The notes under the pieces: model-generated
Seen by the model: the letters and a program-made list of their open reading frames with translations, nothing else
Told to the model about the DNA's origin: nothing
The model's database searches: none
Part shown: piece after piece, positions 8,633 through 17,344 of the stretch
Layout: every line of letters starts with the position of its first letter
Position numbering within the stretch: the first letter of the stretch is position 1
From: Bradyrhizobium canariense
GTDB lineage: Bacteria > Pseudomonadota > Alphaproteobacteria > Rhizobiales > Xanthobacteraceae
Direction of reading: 5' to 3'
NCBI RefSeq assembly: GCF_900105125.1
Contig: NZ_LT629750.1
Span: forward strand, 434,001 to 498,000
DNA: 64,000 nt
Program-made: the position numbers and the translations under genes

Positions 8633-8866
8633 AGTATTCACCTTGGATAGCAATGCAGGCGGATGTCATCAACAACACGGAGCAGCATTGAAATGCCGCG
8701 AACCATACTGACGGGTGGAGTTGATTCCTAGGCCCCGACCGCTCATTTGCTCATGCAAATTCGACACAATCTTGTCGTCCCAGAGAAGCCCTTCTTTCGT
8801 CGGGGACGTTGTGTCTTAAAAACGGCACACCATTTCAAAAGAAGCGAAAATTTCAGGGTTTCCTGG

Positions 8867-10012
8867 ATGAAACGGTTGCGGCTCGGTTCGGCTTTGGCTG
8901 GTACGGCGGTATGCGCGGTGGCATGCATACTGCTATGGCCGCATGCGCGCCAGGCCGCTGCCATACTGGCGGCGCAGGACGACCCTGCCGAGCTGGCGGA
9001 CGTCCAGATCAATTCTGCTCTGCGGAATAACGATTCGGTTATTTCTGATAATATCGAGGCCGCGCTGGCGGCCAATGACGCCGATCTCGCCAGCAGCTTT
9101 GCCGATCTGGCAAAAGAAAAGAATGTCCCCCTCAATGATGAATTGTTGCGGCGGGTAAGCGATGCCATGGCTGAGCAGAACTCGACCTCGCATTTTGCAA
9201 AGGGTTTTGCCGGCGGCCTGCTGACCGGGAACGCCGACGATGTGGCGAGCATGTCGGGCACGGTGGCGGGCGATTTGTTCGTGTTCGGCGATGTCAGGGA
9301 CGCGGTGCGCGAGGGCAAGCATCTCGCGATGGGCGAGGAAACCGATCGGCTGGTGCTGGGACTGGCCGCGGCGGGCCTCGTGGTCACCGCGGCAACCTAT
9401 GTGTCTGTCGGCGGCGCGGCGCCGGTGCGCGCCGGCCTCACGCTGGTCAAGGATGCCCGCAAGGTCGGGCGGCTAGGCGAGGGGCTTACGCTGTGGGCCG
9501 GCCGCTCCGCGCGCGACATCGTCGATACGCCGATGCTGGAGAACGCAGTTGAGTCCGCCTCGGTGATGCGGCCCGGTCAAACGGTCACGGCGATCAAGGC
9601 GGCGTTTCGCCCCGAACAGGCCGGTGCGCTGGTCCGCCTCGCCAAGGATGTCGGACGGGTCGGGGAGAAGGCCGGCACGCGTGGTGCGCTCGATACGCTG
9701 AGAATTGCCGAAGGTCCAAAAGATGTCGCCCGCGCCGCTCGGCTGGCGGAATCCAAGGGCGGGCAGACGCGCGCGATCCTCAAAATGCTCGGCCGCGGCG
9801 CGTTGCTGCTGGCGGCCGGCGCGTTCAATCTCACGCTCTGGGTATTTGGCGCCGTGCTGGCGCTGTTCGGCCTGCTGTCGTCGATCAAGTCCGGTACCGA
9901 ACGCTTGACGCTGGCGTGGCTTCACCGCAAGAAGGCGAGGCGGCTACGAAAGCTGATGGCCGCGGCTTCGCCGTCCAACATGTCCATGGCGAGCGCTGTC
10001 GCTCAAGGCTAG
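8867..10012 (+). CDS. Hypothetical membrane protein
   Basis: A 381-residue protein using the ATG at 8867 (MKRLRLGSALAG), where a membrane or signal segment begins at once; the ORF is open further upstream but that part looks non-coding. There are hydrophobic stretches at residues about 8-30, near 160-185 (LVLGLAAAGLVVTAATYVSVGG) and near 322-347 (LLLAAGAFNLTLWVFGAVLALFGLL), with a basic C-terminus. No catalytic motif is recognised. It is followed 48 bp later by an alpha/beta hydrolase gene in the same direction. Confidence 0.78.
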   Translation: MKRLRLGSALAGTAVCAVACILLWPHARQAAAILAAQDDPAELADVQINSALRNNDSVISDNIEAALAANDADLASSFADLAKEKNVPLNDELLRRVSDAMAEQNSTSHFAKGFAGGLLTGNADDVASMSGTVAGDLFVFGDVRDAVREGKHLAMGEETDRLVLGLAAAGLVVTAATYVSVGGAAPVRAGLTLVKDARKVGRLGEGLTLWAGRSARDIVDTPMLENAVESASVMRPGQTVTAIKAAFRPEQAGALVRLAKDVGRVGEKAGTRGALDTLRIAEGPKDVARAARLAESKGGQTRAILKMLGRGALLLAAGAFNLTLWVFGAVLALFGLLSSIKSGTERLTLAWLHRKKARRLRKLMAAASPSNMSMASAVAQG

Positions 10013-10060
10013 TTTGCAGCCTTTCATTTCAGATCCTTCCCCCAGATTACGGAATGACCA

Positions 10061-10813
10061 ATGCCGAGCTTTCACAACGGCGCTGTTGAAATTGCCTATC
10101 TCGACGAAGGTGAGGGCGATCCTGTTCTGCTCGTGCACGGCTTTGCCTCGAGCAAGAACGTCAACTGGGTCTATCCGACCTGGGTTTCGGAGCTGAAGAA
10201 AAACGGCTACCGCGTCATCGCTCTCGACAATCGCGGCCACGGCGATTCCGCCAAGCTCTACGATTCCGAGCAGTATCATATCGGCACCATGGCGGGCGAC
10301 GTCACCGCGCTGATGGATCATCTGAATATCGAGCGCGCCGACATCATGGGCTATTCGCTCGGCGGCCGGATGACAGCCTGGCTCGCGCACCGTGAGCCGC
10401 AGCGGTTGCGCTCGGCGATCTTCGGCGGCATTGCCATGGGATTGATCGAGGGCGGTGGTCCCGGTGAAAACGTGGCGAAAGCGCTGGAGGCGGACTCGCT
10501 CGAGGACGTGACCGACCCGGTGGGGCGGACGTTTCGCGCCTTCGCCGATCAAACCCGCTCGGATCGCCGGGCGCTGGCAGCCTGCCTGCGCGGCTCACGC
10601 CGCCTGATGACCCGAGAGGAGGCCGCTGATATCACCGTGCCGGTGCTGATCGCGGTGGGTACGGCTGACGAAATCGCGGGCTCGGCCACAGCACTGGGAA
10701 AGATCATTCCGGGTTCAAAGGTGCTCGACATTCCCAACCGCGACCACATGCGCGCCGTTGGCGACAAGGTCTACAAGACCGGTGTCCTGGAATTTCTCTC
10801 ACAGCGAAAATGA
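10061..10813 (+). CDS. Alpha/beta hydrolase (serine type)
   Basis: A 250-residue cytoplasmic hydrolase. LLVHGFASS gives the oxyanion hole, MGYSLGGR the nucleophile elbow with serine, GTADEIAGS the acid, and NRDHMRAVGD the histidine, so a complete Ser-Asp-His triad is present. Carboxylesterase or lactonase activity is expected, with unknown substrate. Its last 15 bases overlap the convergent membrane-protein gene on the other strand. Confidence 0.9.
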   Translation: MPSFHNGAVEIAYLDEGEGDPVLLVHGFASSKNVNWVYPTWVSELKKNGYRVIALDNRGHGDSAKLYDSEQYHIGTMAGDVTALMDHLNIERADIMGYSLGGRMTAWLAHREPQRLRSAIFGGIAMGLIEGGGPGENVAKALEADSLEDVTDPVGRTFRAFADQTRSDRRALAACLRGSRRLMTREEAADITVPVLIAVGTADEIAGSATALGKIIPGSKVLDIPNRDHMRAVGDKVYKTGVLEFLSQRK

Positions 10814-12172
10814 ATCGTCGCGCAGCGGCGCATCGCCATCGGCGAAGTGCCTGAAGGCGGCGATCAGCGCCGTCAGCGTCGCGATCCATACCATCCGCGC
10901 GCCGTAGCGATCGTGCGGCCCTGATATTACGCCGCAAATGAAGGCATTGCCGAGCAGTGCAAAACCGACCGTCGCGGCGAGCAGCGTCAGATCATCAAGC
11001 CGCCGGCGCCGGATGGCGGATGTGACGATGGCAATGATCAGCAGCAACGACGCCAGTGCCACCGGAACGTGGATCCAGTTGACCGCGGTGAAGTCGATGC
11101 CCCTGTGCTGTTGACGCGCCGCATGCATCCGCGCGGCCTGCTTCGGGATGTACCGTTCGATGATGCCGTAGGTATGAGGTAGCCAAACATCGCTGCCTTC
11201 GCCGGTGGCGACATGAAACAGTTGTTGCGCCGTGGCAATGGTGGCCGCTTCAGCTTGCCAGACCGGGTGCTCGGCCAGCGAATGCAGCACGATGAAGCCC
11301 ATCTCGTCGTTCAAGCCCTGAAAGCGGCCGAGCTTATCGAACATGCTGTGGCCCCACAGAAAGTCGTCTGCGGTGGGCGGCAACTGGTTGCGATAAGGGC
11401 AGAGCTTCAGTCTCTGTTCTGGGCAATGGTCGTGCAGGTATTGCGCGACGATGCCATCCTGCAGCATCCGTCCGAACGCGACACCATAGCCCCCGGGCGT
11501 CCATGCCAATTGTCCCGACAATGCGAAATTAGCTGCCAGAAGCATGATCGCTCCGGTGACGATGGTCAGGCTGCCCTGCACGAGTCCTGAAACCGCAATT
11601 CGCGCGCGCAGGAATGGTTGTGCGATCCAGCCCACGCAACACAGCCCAAGAAGCACCGCCAGCGTTGCGCTGTGGGTAGCCCCGGCAAAGGCGGTAAACG
11701 CGAACAGCAATATCTTTTCGATCGCGGAAATCTTGTCGCCATGCAGGACCAGTATGAAGAGCGACAGCACCGACAGACCCGCGAAGATGTCGGTCAGCAG
11801 CATGCTTGCGAGCCATGGCAGCGCGGTGGTCACGATCAAGATGCCGCTCACCGCGGCGAGCCGCGATGGCCGCGCCATGCCGAATACGCGCAGCATGAGC
11901 TGCACGATCCAAAGCGTCGCCAGCGCCTGAATCCCGAGATTGATCCAGAAGCCTGAATCTTCCCCGAAATGCAGGTAGAGGCCGAATACGGTGGAACGGC
12001 TGGGGACCAGATAGCCTTCGTACCATCTCGCCAGATAGCCGCCGGTGTCCCATTGGAGCAGCGGATACCCGTTCCAGATCGCCGGCGCGACCAACAGCAG
12101 TGGAATGGCCAGCGTTGACGCCCAGACCCAGGTTGAACCGGTCCGGCGCGCCGCTAAAGTCTGCGTGTTAAT
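10799..12172 (-). CDS. Polytopic membrane protein, possible ATT start
   Basis: The frame runs to 457 residues if it begins at ATT 12172, or 431 if it begins at TTG 12094. Many hydrophobic segments are separated by one large hydrophilic loop (about residues 230-340 in the long form, containing CPEQRLKLCPYRNQLPP). The long form reads MNTQTLAARRTGSTWVWAS followed by a full membrane helix, and AGGGGG lies about 7 bases before the ATT; the TTG start would cut this first helix. There is no ATG or GTG in the open frame, which closes with TGA upstream. Function unrecognised; the layout resembles glycan-related integral membrane proteins only loosely. Confidence 0.75.
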   Translation of the reverse strand: MNTQTLAARRTGSTWVWASTLAIPLLLVAPAIWNGYPLLQWDTGGYLARWYEGYLVPSRSTVFGLYLHFGEDSGFWINLGIQALATLWIVQLMLRVFGMARPSRLAAVSGILIVTTALPWLASMLLTDIFAGLSVLSLFILVLHGDKISAIEKILLFAFTAFAGATHSATLAVLLGLCCVGWIAQPFLRARIAVSGLVQGSLTIVTGAIMLLAANFALSGQLAWTPGGYGVAFGRMLQDGIVAQYLHDHCPEQRLKLCPYRNQLPPTADDFLWGHSMFDKLGRFQGLNDEMGFIVLHSLAEHPVWQAEAATIATAQQLFHVATGEGSDVWLPHTYGIIERYIPKQAARMHAARQQHRGIDFTAVNWIHVPVALASLLLIIAIVTSAIRRRRLDDLTLLAATVGFALLGNAFICGVISGPHDRYGARMVWIATLTALIAAFRHFADGDAPLRDDSFSL

Positions 12173-12506
12173 GCTACTGCCCCCTGTTTGCGGTCACCTT
12201 GCCCGCATTGGGCGGGAGCCGAAAATCCGCAAATAGTTGGATTGCGCTGCCGGTATGATGGCGCAAACGCCTTGCGCTATAATACCGTGCCCGGCTGCTT
12301 GATTTCCCGAAATTCCCGACCACTTTGAGGCGACGTTTGCAGGGCAGGCGGGTCTTGCGCCGTATGAAGAAAATACGTCACTTCAATGGTTTAGGGTGCA
12401 TTTGGAGCAGACGTGACATTCATCTTTGGCGGCGCTGCGCCTGAGACAGCCGTCCCTTCGTTGTGTTATAATCCCCATCCAGAAATCGAATTTGCGAGAG
12501 CGGCAA
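12173..12506. other. Intergenic region upstream of cysE
   Basis: No gene is supported in these 334 bases. Two TATAAT hexamers on the plus strand, at 12278-12283 and 12467-12472, are candidate -10 elements; the second lies 35 bases before the cysE ATG. Neither has a clear -35 at ideal spacing. A 26-codon frame (12364-12444) has two cysteines but no other support. Confidence 0.5.
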
Positions 12507-13334
12507 ATGGCAATGCATCAGATTAATCCGCAGGGTACGAAACTGGCGGCGCTCGATCCGATCTGGGATCGCGTGCGGCAGGAGGCGGAGGACATCGTTC
12601 GGCGTGAGCCTGAGCTCGCCTCCTTTATCTATTCGACCGTGCTGCATCACGAACGTCTGGAAGATTCGGTGGTGTATCGCATCGCTGACCGACTCGATCA
12701 CTCGGCGCTGTCGGGCGATCTGATCCGCCAAACTTTCGATGAAGCCCTGCGCGACAATCCCGATCTCGGCAATGCCTTCCGTGCTGACCTCGTCGCCGTC
12801 TACGACCGCGATCCCGCCACCTCGCGCTTCATCGATCCGCTGCTTTATTTCAAGGGCTTCCACGCGATCCAGACTCACCGCCTGGCGCACTGGCTTTATC
12901 AAAAGGGCCGCAAGGATTTTGCGTATTACCTGCAAAGCCGGTCGTCTGCGGCGTTCCAGACCGACATCAATCCAGCGGCCAGGATCGGCCGCGGCATCTT
13001 CCTCGATCATGCCACCGGCTTCGTGTGCGGCGAGACCGCTGTCATTGAAGACGATGTCTCGATCCTGCACGGCGTCACCCTCGGCGGCACCGGCAAGGAG
13101 AACGAAGACCGCCATCCGAAGATTCGCCACGGCGTATTGATCGGCGCAGGCGCGAAGATTCTCGGCAATATCGAGGTCGGCCATTGCGCCCGCATCGCGG
13201 CGGGATCGGTGGTGGTGAAGCCAGTGCCCCACAACGTGACGGTTGCCGGCGTTCCCGCCAAGATCGTCGGTGAGGCGGGTTGTGCCGAGCCGTCGCGCAC
13301 CATGGATCAGATGCTCAATGCGATCGGACTTTGA
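12507..13334 (+). CDS. cysE: Serine O-acetyltransferase
   Basis: A 275-residue enzyme that acetylates L-serine with acetyl-CoA, the first step of cysteine synthesis. The N-terminal helical domain (EDIVRREPELASFIYSTVLHH) is followed by the conserved DPLLYFKGFHAIQTHRLAHWL and the left-handed beta-helix with the IFLDHATGFVCGETAVI and HGVTLGGTGKENEDRHPKI active-site segments (Asp/His pair and CoA site). The start at 12507 (MAMHQINPQ) was chosen over the upstream frame extension because the upstream part contains the candidate promoter. Cys feedback usually acts on the C-terminal tail, present here. Confidence 0.95.
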   Translation: MAMHQINPQGTKLAALDPIWDRVRQEAEDIVRREPELASFIYSTVLHHERLEDSVVYRIADRLDHSALSGDLIRQTFDEALRDNPDLGNAFRADLVAVYDRDPATSRFIDPLLYFKGFHAIQTHRLAHWLYQKGRKDFAYYLQSRSSAAFQTDINPAARIGRGIFLDHATGFVCGETAVIEDDVSILHGVTLGGTGKENEDRHPKIRHGVLIGAGAKILGNIEVGHCARIAAGSVVVKPVPHNVTVAGVPAKIVGEAGCAEPSRTMDQMLNAIGL

Positions 13335-13457
13335 TTTTCACACCGCTTGATTTTCAACTTGCTTGAATCGCTTAGGCGATGCTTGAGGATATGGCTGGCG
13401 CTCTGCTTCGTCTCGTCCTAGAAACTTCTCTAAATTTCAATCGAATGGGAGACTGCC

Positions 13458-13676
13458 GTGGACGTTCAAGAAGTGAGGAAACTCGACGCATACCTCAAGC
13501 GTGTGTTCAGCAATCCCAAGATTCGCGTGGTGCCGCGGCCGAAAAAAGACGATTCCGCGGAGGTCTATATCGGCGAGGAATTCATCGGCGTGCTGTTCGT
13601 CGACGATGAGGACGACGATCGTTCGTTTCAGTTCCAGATGGCGATCCTGGAGGACGATCTGGTGGAGCAGGACTAA
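13458..13676 (+). CDS. DUF3126 family protein
   Basis: A 72-residue acidic protein starting at GTG with GGGAGA about 6 bases before. The sequence, with KLDAYLKRVFSNPKIRV, VYIGEEFIGVLFVDDEDDDRSFQFQMAIL, is that of the alphaproteobacterial DUF3126 family, whose function is unknown. It is followed by a strong hairpin. Confidence 0.9.
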   Translation: MDVQEVRKLDAYLKRVFSNPKIRVVPRPKKDDSAEVYIGEEFIGVLFVDDEDDDRSFQFQMAILEDDLVEQD

Positions 13677-13693
13677 GCCTGCTGCAACGATAC

Positions 13694-13735
13694 CATCATG
13701 CTCGGGGACTGACTGAAGTCAGCCCGAGCATGATG
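13694..13735. terminator. Strong hairpin between convergent genes
   Basis: CATCATGCTCGGG (13694-13706) pairs perfectly with CCCGAGCATGATG (13723-13735), and CTGAC/GTCAG pair inside it around a TGAA loop. It stands between the DUF3126 stop at 13676 and the convergent gene's stop at 13739, so it could end both transcripts. There is no long T run, so it may act as an RNA end stabiliser. Confidence 0.7.
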
Positions 13736-13738
13736 ACG

Positions 13739-14470
13739 TCATCCTTGAGGTGACGGATTTGCCTTGGCGCCGTGCAATTCAACCGTCAAACGATCCATCG
13801 CATTGGCCATGTTGCGCCATTGCGCGAGCCAGCTCCGCGGAAAGCGAAATGTCAGATCTGCGCCATCGATGCGCCGTTCGCTCAGGCACATCCCGGGTGT
13901 CGCGGCATCCCGCGTGCAGCGCGCGCTGAGGCTCGGCGCGTTCGAAACAAACAGATCTTCGCCGCTGTAAGGCGTGCCATCGCGAAACGCACGCATGGTC
14001 AATCCGTCCTGTCCCGATGTCGAGGGCTGGTCCAAATAGCGCGGATAGATCGTACTCACGAGTATGTCCGGCGCCATTGCATCGTGATGCGCGGCAATCG
14101 ACAGGAAGATCCGGTCGATCGGCTGCATTGCCTCTTCTTCCACGGTATCGGCGCTGACGCGCTTCGGGGCGTCGGGGACTTCAAGCGAGGGATAAGAGAA
14201 GCTGAGATCGACGCGTTCCTGCGGTCCCGAATGGCGCTGGATCTTCATGCGGATCGCCTTTGGCGGCACGTTGAAGAGGGTGGCTCCGATGCTGACCGGC
14301 AAGCGGTCCGGTCCGTTCGAAGCCTGCGTTTCCCAGGTCGGCCACAGCAGGTAGGCGACCAAGGCGATCGCGCCGGCGGCAATCGCACCTGCGACAATGA
14401 TCGGAACCAAGTGGCTGTGGCGCTGGCGCGAGCGGCGGACGATATACTGGGCCGTTGAGAGATATGTCAT
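13739..14470 (-). CDS. Membrane-anchored hypothetical protein
   Basis: A 243-residue protein with one membrane segment at about residues 23-43 (VPIIVAGAIAAGAIALVAYLLWP) after a basic N-terminus, and a globular part that should be periplasmic. The globular part has GEDLFVSNAPSLSARCTRDAATPGMCLSERRIDGADLTFRFPRSWL with two cysteines that could form a disulfide. No domain is recognised. It is convergent with DUF3126. Confidence 0.78.
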   Translation of the reverse strand: MTYLSTAQYIVRRSRQRHSHLVPIIVAGAIAAGAIALVAYLLWPTWETQASNGPDRLPVSIGATLFNVPPKAIRMKIQRHSGPQERVDLSFSYPSLEVPDAPKRVSADTVEEEAMQPIDRIFLSIAAHHDAMAPDILVSTIYPRYLDQPSTSGQDGLTMRAFRDGTPYSGEDLFVSNAPSLSARCTRDAATPGMCLSERRIDGADLTFRFPRSWLAQWRNMANAMDRLTVELHGAKANPSPQG

Positions 14471-14692
14471 GAACGCAGTGTCGTTAGGGACATCAGAAGA
14501 AGAACCGAATCACTTGCGAATATGCCATGCGGTGACCGAATTTCCGCGCGACGTGACGCGATCCATGCCGCGCGAGCCATGTGCCGAGCGCGGTTCCGGC
14601 CGGCGGCGTTAACCCTTCCTTAAGGATAGTGTGGCGGCCGGCGGCTAATTTTGCGAAGCAACGGGGGTTCGTTGTGGTGTGGAAAATCCCCG

Positions 14693-15022
14693 ATGTCACC
14701 TGATGCGTTGAATTCCCTGTTCTCCCTTTGCATCGGCTTCGCGCTGGCCGGGGCATTGGCCAGCGGATATCAGGCGCTGGTGCAGCGCCCGGCGGGCTTT
14801 GGCTTGCTGCAGGATGGGGTAGCTCCAAGGACATTCGCCGCGGTGCCGTTCCTGGTCTTTGCTGCACCCTTTATCATCATGCGAAACACGTTGCGCGGCG
14901 CGCGGATCGAACGCCGCCGGTTCGAATTCGTGATGATGGCGACGGTGCTGGCGGGGTTCTGGAGCCTGATGTCCGGAACGTTCTTCCTGATGACGTTGCG
15001 TGCCGCGGGCCTGCTGGCCTGA
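14693..15022 (+). CDS. Small membrane protein, DUF6949-like
   Basis: A 109-residue protein starting at MSPDALNSLFS with three to four hydrophobic segments: residues about 5-25, 40-60 (TFAAVPFLVFAAPFIIM), and 80-105. The opening and the LRGARIERRRFEFVMMATVLAGFWSLMSG stretch match a conserved hypothetical family of the Bradyrhizobium group as I remember it; the DUF number is tentative. It precedes the carbonic anhydrase gene by 110 bp. Confidence 0.75.
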   Translation: MSPDALNSLFSLCIGFALAGALASGYQALVQRPAGFGLLQDGVAPRTFAAVPFLVFAAPFIIMRNTLRGARIERRRFEFVMMATVLAGFWSLMSGTFFLMTLRAAGLLA

Positions 15023-15132
15023 ACCTCCGATTTTGTTTTGATGCGTGTCTTGAGGCGAGCCGGTACCGGCTTCGCTTGAAAACGCTGTGGCCGCCATGCA
15101 AAGGTCTTCCTCGAACAGGAGATTGAGTAAGC

Positions 15133-15663
15133 ATGGCGATCTACGAACTTGACGGGCAGGCGCCCGAACTGCCCGCGGACGGAAATTACTTTATCGCCGA
15201 CACGGCTACCGTGATCGGCAAGGTGCGTTTGCTGAATTCCGCCAGCGTGTGGTTCGGCGCGGTGCTGCGCGGCGACAATGAATGGATCGAGATCGGCGAA
15301 GGCTCCAACGTGCAGGATAATTCGACCTGCCACACCGATCGGGGCTTTCCGCTGACGATCGGAAAGAATTGCACGGTCGGTCACAACGTGATCCTGCACG
15401 GCTGTACGCTCGAAGACGGAGCGCTGGTCGGGATGGGCTCGATCGTGATGAACGGTGCCAAGATCGGCCGCGGCAGCATCGTCGGCGCGGGATCTGTAAT
15501 CACCGAAGGCAAACAATTCCCCGAGCACTCCCTGATCATCGGTGCGCCGGCGCGCGTGATCCGCACCCTCGAACCCGCGCAGGTCGCAGCGATGGGAAGT
15601 GCTGCGAAATTCTACCAGTCGAACGGCCCGCGTTTCAAAAGCGGCCTGAAAAAGATCGGCTGA
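15133..15663 (+). CDS. Gamma-type carbonic anhydrase family protein
   Basis: A 176-residue left-handed beta-helix protein of the YrdA/PaaY group. Hexapeptide repeats run throughout (for example IGKVRLLNSASVWFGAVLRGD). The three zinc histidines are in NSTCHTD and GHNVILHG. The RGD and QD residues next to them match the family. Members hydrate CO2 or have other hydrolytic roles; which applies here is open. It is convergent with the Rmf-like gene, whose stop lies 8 bp away. Confidence 0.92.
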   Translation: MAIYELDGQAPELPADGNYFIADTATVIGKVRLLNSASVWFGAVLRGDNEWIEIGEGSNVQDNSTCHTDRGFPLTIGKNCTVGHNVILHGCTLEDGALVGMGSIVMNGAKIGRGSIVGAGSVITEGKQFPEHSLIIGAPARVIRTLEPAQVAAMGSAAKFYQSNGPRFKSGLKKIG

Positions 15664-15671
15664 GCGCTGCT

Positions 15672-15839
15672 TCAGCTGCCCTCGGATTCGTCGGCTTCGG
15701 CCGGGCCGGCGATTTCCTCGTGACCAGCGGCCCACAGCGCATGCTCCTGGCTGCCGTCCTGATAGGGGTTGCCTCCCGCCGGAATATTTTCTCGGGCGGC
15801 GCGCTGGCCTTGCTCAAACGGATCGGGATCGGTGGTCAT
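15672..15839 (-). CDS. Small Rmf-like protein
   Basis: A 55-residue frame (MTTDPDPFEQGQRAAR onward) with the pattern FEQGQRAARENIPAGGNPYQDGS followed by ALWAAGHEE. This spacing of GxxAA, NPY and W-x2-G(Y/H) resembles ribosome modulation factor (Rmf), which dimerises ribosomes in resting cells, though it lacks the basic charge of the E. coli protein and has an acidic C-terminus. It lies 16 bp after the gene at 15856 and is probably in the same transcript. Confidence 0.7.
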   Translation of the reverse strand: MTTDPDPFEQGQRAARENIPAGGNPYQDGSQEHALWAAGHEEIAGPAEADESEGS

Positions 15840-15855
15840 GATTTCGTTTTCCTGG

Positions 15856-16092
15856 TCAGGCTCGATCTCGTTTTGCGGGGCGCTTGGTTGGCGACACCGT
15901 CTTCAGGTTCGCCGTCTTCGAGTTCGCGGCACTCTTGCGAAGCGCATCCTTGAGATCGACGGGAATGCCATGCTTCTTTAGCACATCGGCAAAGGCTTCG
16001 TCCGCCAATTCCTGAATCGTCGCCATGCGGTCGCGGCCGAGCTGCTTCAGCTTATCGAAGGTTTCGTCGTCGAAAGCGATCAATTTGCGCAC
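15856..16092 (-). CDS. Small basic protein, ribbon-helix-helix-like
   Basis: A 78-residue protein. The first half, MRKLIAFDDETFDKLKQLG then ATIQELADEAFADVLKKHG, has the strand-helix-helix pattern of ribbon-helix-helix DNA-binding proteins. The second half is a lysine/arginine-rich tail that could contact nucleic acid. It may form an operon with the Rmf-like gene. No toxin partner is visible beside it, so an antitoxin role is not supported. Confidence 0.7.
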   Translation of the reverse strand: MRKLIAFDDETFDKLKQLGRDRMATIQELADEAFADVLKKHGIPVDLKDALRKSAANSKTANLKTVSPTKRPAKRDRA

Positions 16093-16208
16093 CCGTCAGT
16101 CTGCTCCTGCGCCGCAGCGGACGCCGATCCAATCGCCATCGAGCAGAATTGTTCCCGCGAGGAACTGACGATTTGCTTGGCCGTTAGCTCGCATAAGGAG
16201 ATTTTCCA

Positions 16209-16706
16209 ATGAACAGGACAACCGTAGCGGCCGCCCTTACTGCAATCGTCCTCCTGACGTCGCCCGTTGCTGCGTTCGCGCAAAGTGCCGGCGGAGCCGC
16301 GAGCGGGGCCTCGGCGGGCAGCGGCACGGCCGCGGGTTCGCCGAACGCCGGTTCGGCCGGAGCAGGGACGGCCGGCGTCAGCGGCGTGCCGTCCGGGCCG
16401 GCGAATGTCGGCGGCCTCAATAACTCCGGCAACGACCCGAGCGGCGCCGGCAATCCATCGAAGGTTGTGTCGCAGCCGGCATCCGGCACCAACAGCGCCG
16501 GCACGGCGAACGCATCGGGCTCGCCTGCGACTTCGAGCGCCAACTTAAATTCGGGCGCTGGTGTCACCACAGGCGCAGCGGGATCGGCTTCCGGTAGCGG
16601 CGCAAGCGCCGGTTCATCGACGCGGCGCGAAGACACGGACGCTGCGATCAAGGCCGAAGATCGACAGCTCGACAGCAAGCTCAAAAGTATTTGCCGAGGC
16701 TGTTGA
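16209..16706 (+). CDS. Secreted Gly/Ser/Ala-rich protein
   Basis: A 165-residue protein with a clear signal peptide (MNRTTVAAALTAIVLLTSPVAAFAQ, cleavage after AFA or FAQ). The mature chain is low-complexity Gly/Ala/Ser/Asn with irregular GSAGAGTAG-like motifs to about residue 138, then a charged segment RREDTDAAIKAEDRQLDSKLKSICRGC ending in two cysteines. Such proteins occur widely in this bacterial group; function is not known. Confidence 0.78.
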   Translation: MNRTTVAAALTAIVLLTSPVAAFAQSAGGAASGASAGSGTAAGSPNAGSAGAGTAGVSGVPSGPANVGGLNNSGNDPSGAGNPSKVVSQPASGTNSAGTANASGSPATSSANLNSGAGVTTGAAGSASGSGASAGSSTRREDTDAAIKAEDRQLDSKLKSICRGC

Positions 16707-16855
16707 TTAACCAACCGCGACCAATTGCATGAGGTCGCGGAGAATTGAGCAAGACTCCTCGTGGATGATGCCACAGGAGGGCCTACATTCGGAGCGTAAT
16801 CCGGCTCTGGGAGTCGTGATGCTGAGAGCCCATTTCTGATCATGGAGAGATGATG

Positions 16856-17224
16856 ATGTTGCGTAAAACCTTTCTAGCGTTGGCAGCAGCCGCTTCGATT
16901 GGCCTGCTGATGCCCGGAGCCGCACTCGCACGTGGCGGCTTCGGTGGAGGGCACTTCGGTGGAGGCGGCTTCCACGGCGGCTTTGGCGGTGGTGGTTTTC
17001 ATGGCGGAGGTTTCCGCGGCCGCGGCTTTGGCTACGGGGTAGGTGCGTTTGGCCTGGGATTGGGTCTGGGCTACGGGCTTTATGGCCCCTACGGCTATTA
17101 CGGCGGCTACGGTTATCCGTACTACGACGATTATTACGCCGACGAGAGCAGCTGCTACATCGTGCGGCGCCGTGTACATACGCCGTACGGCTGGCGCATC
17201 AGGCCTGTCGAGATCTGCGGCTGA
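16856..17224 (+). CDS. Secreted Gly/His/Tyr-rich small protein
   Basis: About 122 residues. Three ATGs follow in a row at 16850, 16853 and 16856; the last has the best spacing from GGAG at 16844. A signal peptide ends at ALA, then GGFGGGHFGGGGF-type repeats, a Gly/Tyr-rich segment, and a C-terminal SCYIVRRRVHTPYGWRIRPVEIC with two cysteines. The C-terminal motif recurs in many rhizobial exported proteins. The glycine-histidine part might bind metal, but this is only inferred. Confidence 0.78.
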   Translation: MLRKTFLALAAAASIGLLMPGAALARGGFGGGHFGGGGFHGGFGGGGFHGGGFRGRGFGYGVGAFGLGLGLGYGLYGPYGYYGGYGYPYYDDYYADESSCYIVRRRVHTPYGWRIRPVEICG

Positions 17225-17308
17225 TTTGGATCGCTCGGAATATATCCGGCATTGAACTGAAATAGAGGATTGCAATTGTCCGCAACGGCGGACTTGCAGT
17301 CCTCTCAT

Positions 17309-17344
17309 TATAAAGATTTCTAATTGTATAAAGATTTCTAATTG
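17309..17344. repeat. Tandem repeat, 2 x 18 bp
   Basis: TATAAAGATTTCTAATTG is repeated exactly at 17309-17326 and 17327-17344. It is AT-rich in contrast to neighbouring genes and lies between two convergent genes. Confidence 0.85.

Noticed and set aside
12364..12444. 26-codon frame with two cysteines before cysE, possible leader peptide
   Set aside because: No ribosome site, no terminator/antiterminator pair, and cysE attenuation is not known in this group.
14770..15735. 321-residue minus-strand frame across the carbonic anhydrase gene
   Set aside because: Antisense to a clear gamma carbonic anhydrase and to the preceding membrane protein gene.
15856..16092. Antitoxin of a toxin-antitoxin pair
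   Set aside because: The neighbouring frame is Rmf-like, not a toxin; no PIN, RelE or MazF type protein is adjacent.
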